Of a stretch of DNA of 33,546 nucleotides, positions 29,603 to 33,546 are shown piece by piece; position 1 is the first letter of the stretch, and the number at the start of each line of letters is the position of its first letter. Below the pieces are notes generated by a model. It was given only the letters and a program-made list of their open reading frames with translations, did not search any database and had not been told where the DNA came from. Location of the stretch: the NCBI GenBank assembly GCA_003151985.1, contig PLZC01000073.1, forward strand, positions 18,612-52,157, written 5' to 3'. The translations under genes were made by a program, and so were the position numbers. The DNA is from Acidobacteriaceae bacterium (GTDB lineage Bacteria > Acidobacteriota > Terriglobia > Terriglobales > Acidobacteriaceae).

Positions 29603-29670
29603 TGGTGCCCGGAGGGGGACTTGAACCCCCACGATCTTGCGATCTGCGGATTTTAAGTCCGCTGCGTCTA
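29603..29670 (-). pseudogene. Truncated tRNA-Leu(TAA): 3' part with CCA, lacking 5' acceptor strand and most of the D-arm; probable att remnant
   Basis: - strand TAGACGCAGCGGACTTAAAATCCGCAGATCGCAAGATCGTGGGGGTTCAAGTCCCCCTCCGGGCACCA: anticodon stem GCGGA/TCCGC with TAA, long variable arm, T-arm GGGGGTTCAAGTCCCCC, 3' acceptor TCCGGGC-A-CCA. The expected 5' GCCCGGA is absent; the sequence upstream of TAGACGC is unrelated and AT-rich (TATTATATATGAGCAGCTTGAGAA). Confidence 0.88.
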
Positions 29671-29718
29671 TTCTCAAGCTGCTCATATATAATAGGTTAC
29701 ATTTTCAAAACTGTGAAG

Positions 29719-29740
29719 TGTGTAAGTTTATGTGTAAATT
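29719..29740. repeat. Short direct repeats TGTGTAAGTT / TGTGTAAATT just inside the att remnant
   Basis: 29719-29728 and 29731-29740, 9/10 identity, 12-bp period. Confidence 0.6.
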
Positions 29741-30008
29741 ATGATCCTTCCCTAACAAGTTCAATGAGCGCGTTGGGCTGTTGGCGTCAACCCAAAATCA
29801 TGACCAGGAAGATTCGGGGACACTGGCCGACATCGGTCCTTATCCGCTTTCAATCGCGCTCGTCGAACATCTTTATGCGGTCAAATCGATGAAGGGGAAA
29901 AGCCTGACCTGACGGCGCTAATATTCGGTCGTAAGTCGCAGATTCAAAGCGTCATATCTTTCACGATCTGCGGCTCGCCGAGAAGCGTCCAACGACGAAA
30001 CATGACTC

Positions 30009-30968
30009 CTAGGAACCCGAACTCTGCCTGAAGCAGTTCAAGAAAGCGGGTAGGTCCTCCTTGATGGTCTCAAGCTGGTGCTGGGATTTCGCGAATACCT
30101 GCCGGTAGGAATGGGACGCCATCCGGAGGTTCATGATCTCGGCATACCTTGCGTCAACTGTCGTGTCCGGGGGAACGTTCTGGCTAGACGGCTCCAGAAC
30201 GAGGAGAGCCTTCGTAGGTGACAGAGGATAGTAGACGTCGAAATTGGCAGGCGGCTCGTTGTTGGTCGGATTCGCGGCTAGGTTGATCAGCGGCTGGTCA
30301 GCGGTCACAAACGGGACCTTGCTCGGGTTGTCGATCAGGATGAATTTGTGGAGATGGCGCTCGACGTACAAACTGAACCCGACGTTTACCGCCACCATAT
30401 GGACGAGAGGGTTGGCGATTCTCATGTAAATAGCGAAGCGCTCGGCAGACATCGCTTGCTCGCTTTGCTTGATGTGGTTTGTACGGGCATATTGAACCGA
30501 AAGGCTGCGATAAAACAGTGCCGCCTGTTGGTCGTTCTGCAGGAACGAGGTATCACCTGTGCGAAGCGCGTCGAGATGTTTCTGGAAATCGTCTTCGATG
30601 GCGGTATGGAGGTCCTCGTTAGTTTCGCGGATCGCGCGTTCAAGAGCCAGTTCTCTTTCGGGTGTAGCATCGCCGGTTTCTCGTAGGCGTTGCCTTGCCT
30701 CATGCGGAAGCATCATCGAGTACAACAGAAGCTCGTGGCTCTGGCGTAATCCCTCTGGAGATTTGGCGATCACCACCCGGCGAATGAATTCGGCATCTTC
30801 ATGGGTGATTTCCTGAAGACGATAAAAGTAATTCTGCGCTGCGACGCCCTGAAGATTGGGACGGAATATCTCGTTTTCTTGCAGGCAGTAGATCAGCTTC
30901 TTTTGTGCCCAAGCCTGAAGGTAAAAGCGCGGAACATAATGATGGAGTTTCTTCCCGATGGCGGGCAT
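30009..30968 (-). CDS. DUF4238-like protein
   Basis: N-terminal LHHYVPRFYLQAWAQKKLIYCLQENEIF...VAAQNYFYRL and central FVTADQPLINL match the pattern I associate with DUF4238. Confidence 0.75.
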   Translation of the reverse strand: MPAIGKKLHHYVPRFYLQAWAQKKLIYCLQENEIFRPNLQGVAAQNYFYRLQEITHEDAEFIRRVVIAKSPEGLRQSHELLLYSMMLPHEARQRLRETGDATPERELALERAIRETNEDLHTAIEDDFQKHLDALRTGDTSFLQNDQQAALFYRSLSVQYARTNHIKQSEQAMSAERFAIYMRIANPLVHMVAVNVGFSLYVERHLHKFILIDNPSKVPFVTADQPLINLAANPTNNEPPANFDVYYPLSPTKALLVLEPSSQNVPPDTTVDARYAEIMNLRMASHSYRQVFAKSQHQLETIKEDLPAFLNCFRQSSGS

Positions 30969-31128
30969 GAAGGCATTTTACGGTATGCGGGGAGTAGTCA
31001 AGTGGCGATCTCCCGCCGATCCTGAAGCTGATGTCATGCAGCGATATTCTTGGTCCTATGGATCTCAGCGTTTTCTTCACAGTTTACGCAATCGTCCAGC
31101 TCCGCTCCCCCTAGCCTATATTTGGAAC

Positions 31129-31881
31129 ATGGCCAACAACTGCATCTTCTGCGGCAACCCCGCTGGAAGCCGTGAGCATATCTGGCCGAAGTGGATTCTC
31201 GAGAGGAAGAATTTCGGGCCCTTCCGTCTTAAGCGCGCGGGCGCACCAGATCTTATCCTTAACACCGAACTGACAACAAAGGCCGTCTGCCACGGCTGCA
31301 ACACTGGCTGGATGAGCAAGCTTGAGGCGGCACTTAAGCCCATTCTTGAGCCGATGTTTGAAGGCAAGAGTGTCAGCTTGGATATCTATCAACAACAGCT
31401 AATTGCGCTGTGGATGGTGAAGATGGCTTTCGTGTGGGATTCAACCAAAGGCCGCAACACAGACAACGCATTTTTTCGGAACGCTGACGGCATCGCGCTT
31501 GTGCAACGCATCATGCCGCCCTTCACTGCGGTGTGGCTTGGTCACATCGGCAGAGACTACCGGTCGGCGGACGGGCATGACATCACTCTTGATGAGCCGC
31601 CGAAGCGCGTCGGCGGCGGCAACGTCGTGACCATCGTCAATGAGCAATTCGTCGCCCAGATCGTGAGCCTTCGCCCCGACCAGATGCCCACGGGACCGAC
31701 GGCTATTCAGCTCGACTTTCCTCCAGGCAATTGGAACAACACATTGATTCGTGTTTGGCCGCAGGATAATGCCAATCCGATCGAATGGCCGCCACCGGCC
31801 GCACTCACCATTCTCGATTACCTTCTGCTTAGAGATCGATGGCGCACAGGCGACGAGACAGATCATATTATCCACTTGTGA
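31129..31881 (+). CDS. HNH-like / zinc-finger nuclease-like protein
   Basis: MANNCIFCGNPAGSREHIWPKWILERK...AVCHGCNTGWMSKLEAALKPIL: CxxC..REHIWP..CxxCNxGW pattern resembling HNH proteins. ORF extends to 30958 but ATG at 31129 immediately precedes the motif. Confidence 0.65.
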   Translation: MANNCIFCGNPAGSREHIWPKWILERKNFGPFRLKRAGAPDLILNTELTTKAVCHGCNTGWMSKLEAALKPILEPMFEGKSVSLDIYQQQLIALWMVKMAFVWDSTKGRNTDNAFFRNADGIALVQRIMPPFTAVWLGHIGRDYRSADGHDITLDEPPKRVGGGNVVTIVNEQFVAQIVSLRPDQMPTGPTAIQLDFPPGNWNNTLIRVWPQDNANPIEWPPPAALTILDYLLLRDRWRTGDETDHIIHL

Positions 31882-32009
31882 TTGTTCTTTCCGTCACTAA
31901 ACCGCATGCCCCAAATAGATCCGATCACTGCAGGATCAACCCGCAGCAGGTGTGCCCTAAACAACATGGTTCGATTCTACCCTTTCGCTTGCGCACTTAT
32001 GATTACGGT

Positions 32010-32252
32010 CTATACGGGCGGTTCCGGGTGCTTCTTGCAGATGATGGAAAACGTCCCTTCCTCCTCCTCAAGCTCTAATTGGCAATAATGCTCCTTGACG
32101 TGCAACTGCATCGAGGTCAAAAGGTCGATACTGATGCGGGTTCGTGCGGTCATTTCGCGGCTTCCAGCAGTTGGTGCGGCGGAAGCATTGTGGACAGTTT
32201 CGAAAAGTGCGCAAGCACTTCCTTTCGAGGGCTGCTGCGTTTCAGATCTCAA
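32010..32252 (-). CDS. Possible small protein overlapping the end of the HEPN-like gene
   Basis: 80-aa ORF from TTG 32252 overlapping the HEPN-like stop at 32242; alternative internal ATG start (MTARTRISIDLL...). No recognised family. Confidence 0.25.
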   Translation of the reverse strand: MRSETQQPSKGSACALFETVHNASAAPTAGSREMTARTRISIDLLTSMQLHVKEHYCQLELEEEEGTFSIICKKHPEPPV

Positions 32253-33192
32253 CAGGCTCGACTGGAAACTCAGGATCGTCTGTTTTTGGTGCCGGCGGAG
32301 CTGGGAGCTTTTTCACCTGGTCGTCGATCGCACCAGCGAAAGCGAGGACCGCTTTGTTAAGTGCCAGGATCTTTGGCAGATCCCATGAGCCGTCCTTACC
32401 GCCGCTAGTCTTGCCGTTGCGATGTACGATGTCGTGCCGATCACGGATACCGTTCGCAATCGTTGGGGGTGTTTCAGGGAATTTGATATCGAAGGCGCGC
32501 TTAAACATCATGCCCGACTCTTTAAGCATGTGCCAGTTGTGCGCGAGCACGTACGATCGAACCTCCGCGTCGATTTTCTTGAAGCGCTCGAAGATGTCGC
32601 AAAGCTTAATTTCCGTGTTCCGGAAATGCGGTGTTTTGAATACGAAATCCTCAAGGTACTGATCGCTTGCGGAGAGTGTTTTCATGAACGAATCTCCCAA
32701 GAATGTTTCCAAGGCTGTGATGACGTTGGCGAATAGCAATTTGTGAAGAGTTTTTTGCTTCGCCGCAGACGTCTTGATTTTTGCGGCACTTTCGATTTCG
32801 TTCATGCTCCCTAGGAGCGTCAGCAACGGATCGGTACCGCTGTCGATCAAGTCGGCAAGGTAGTCGTCGTCGAAGTCCTCATCGCTGGGCTTACCGGACC
32901 ACTCGTAGTTAATATCTCTCAGTTCCGAGACAAGTTCTTCGATGGCGTCATCGGATGCTATGCCACCGAACTCATTTTCAATGACATCTCTCGCGTCGTA
33001 AGGTCCGCCCCAAATCCACTGGAAACCGCCTTCGGATGAATCGTAAGGAAGCTCATCCGGCGGGTCGTATCGGCCGTCGAACCAGTGCCGCATTAGAGCA
33101 AGCTGGTCGTCCTGAGTTAGCTTCTTGACCTTCGAACCGGCGATGTGCTCGCTGGTCCTCGATAGAAAATAGCTTCGGCGTTTGCGGGGCAT
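32242..33192 (-). CDS. HEPN-domain-like protein (RiboL-PSP/MAE_28990-type HEPN suspected)
   Basis: ANVITALETFLGDSFMKTL ... NGIRDRHDIVHRNGKTSGGKDG contains an R-x4-H motif (RHDIVH) at 32422-32439 typical of HEPN ribonucleases; N-terminal GGPYDARDVIENEFGGI segment. Confidence 0.7.
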   Translation of the reverse strand: MPRKRRSYFLSRTSEHIAGSKVKKLTQDDQLALMRHWFDGRYDPPDELPYDSSEGGFQWIWGGPYDARDVIENEFGGIASDDAIEELVSELRDINYEWSGKPSDEDFDDDYLADLIDSGTDPLLTLLGSMNEIESAAKIKTSAAKQKTLHKLLFANVITALETFLGDSFMKTLSASDQYLEDFVFKTPHFRNTEIKLCDIFERFKKIDAEVRSYVLAHNWHMLKESGMMFKRAFDIKFPETPPTIANGIRDRHDIVHRNGKTSGGKDGSWDLPKILALNKAVLAFAGAIDDQVKKLPAPPAPKTDDPEFPVEPVEI

Positions 33193-33467
33193 GGATAAAT
33201 TGTAAGACGCCCGTGTCGACTATGACACAGAACTGTCGGCATACAAGTCGGCCTTTTCGCCGTCCGTCGGCGGGTGGCCCAGATCTCGGAGATGCAAGCG
33301 TGCCTAAAATGGGGGTGCCCGAGGTCACTCACTCTTGGGACTTGGGAAAGCACAGAGGCCCGCGAGCCAATTACTCCCGAAAAACGCATATGTAGCCGGG
33401 AGGAATTCTGGCTTCACGCATAATCGCCAAATCACTCATTGAGAAATCGATGAGTACCGGTATGTCT

Positions 33468-33546
33468 TAGTGCTGTATCAGAAGCGCCCTCCCAAAGCGC
33501 GTGCAAACTCGAACTGTTGCGCGCGGGCGCTCCAGATACAGCACTA
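33468..33546. repeat. 22-bp inverted repeat (2 mismatches) ending exactly at the window end
   Basis: TAGTGCTGTATCAGAAGCGCCC (33468-33489) versus GGGCGCTCCAGATACAGCACTA (33525-33546). Confidence 0.85.

Noticed and set aside
29602-29892. 96-aa ORF beginning MVPGGGLEPPRSCDLRILSPLRLFSS
   Set aside because: This is the antisense translation of the tRNA-Leu fragment, a common false ORF call.
32205-32220. AAGTGC-GCAA-GCACTT hairpin near the HEPN-like gene 3' end
   Set aside because: Only 6 bp of clean stem and no U-tract; insufficient for a terminator or ncRNA call.
30009-33192. Assigning the island genes to a named defence system (e.g. restriction-modification, CBASS, HEPN-MNT toxin-antitoxin)
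   Set aside because: The expected partners (methyltransferase, cyclase, MNT nucleotidyltransferase) are not visible, so only a candidate novel module is proposed.
1-33546. CRISPR array, retron/DGR reverse transcriptase, complete tRNA or rRNA, integrase or transposase
   Set aside because: Looked for regularly spaced repeats, RT motifs, recombinase motifs and rRNA signatures; none found in the window.

Overview
The window looks like a 33.5-kb contig from an Acidobacteriota-like bacterium; the taxon is inferred from gene content and style only. It starts inside a tandem CHB_HEX_C_1-type repeat gene and ends exactly on an inverted repeat. Backbone genes, left to right: an RlpA-like protein (-); a GH88/GH105 hydrolase (-); an exported hypothetical protein (-); a phage-holin-4 family membrane protein (+); a tightly packed operon of PSCyt/DUF1549/DUF1553, DUF1501, DUF2231-cytochrome-LRR and Tat/NHL-propeller proteins (+); a Weimberg-type sugar-acid module (KGSA dehydrogenase +, FAH-family protein -, YjhG/YagF-type IlvD/Edd dehydratase -, ACS-family MFS transporter +); a very large membrane-spanning patatin-like protein (-); citramalate synthase (-); dGTPase (-); a solitary RbsB-type binding lipoprotein (+); and a long TPR protein (-). 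At 29603-29670 there is a truncated tRNA-Leu(TAA) that lacks its 5' acceptor strand and D-arm. I read it as an attachment-site remnant marking the left edge of an integrated island. Beyond it is an accessory cargo of a DUF4238-like protein, an HNH/zinc-finger-like protein and a HEPN-like protein with an RHDIVH (Rx4H) motif, a candidate uncharacterised defence or conflict locus. No integrase, CRISPR array, rRNA or complete tRNA is visible. All family calls come from reading motifs in the translations, with no database search.
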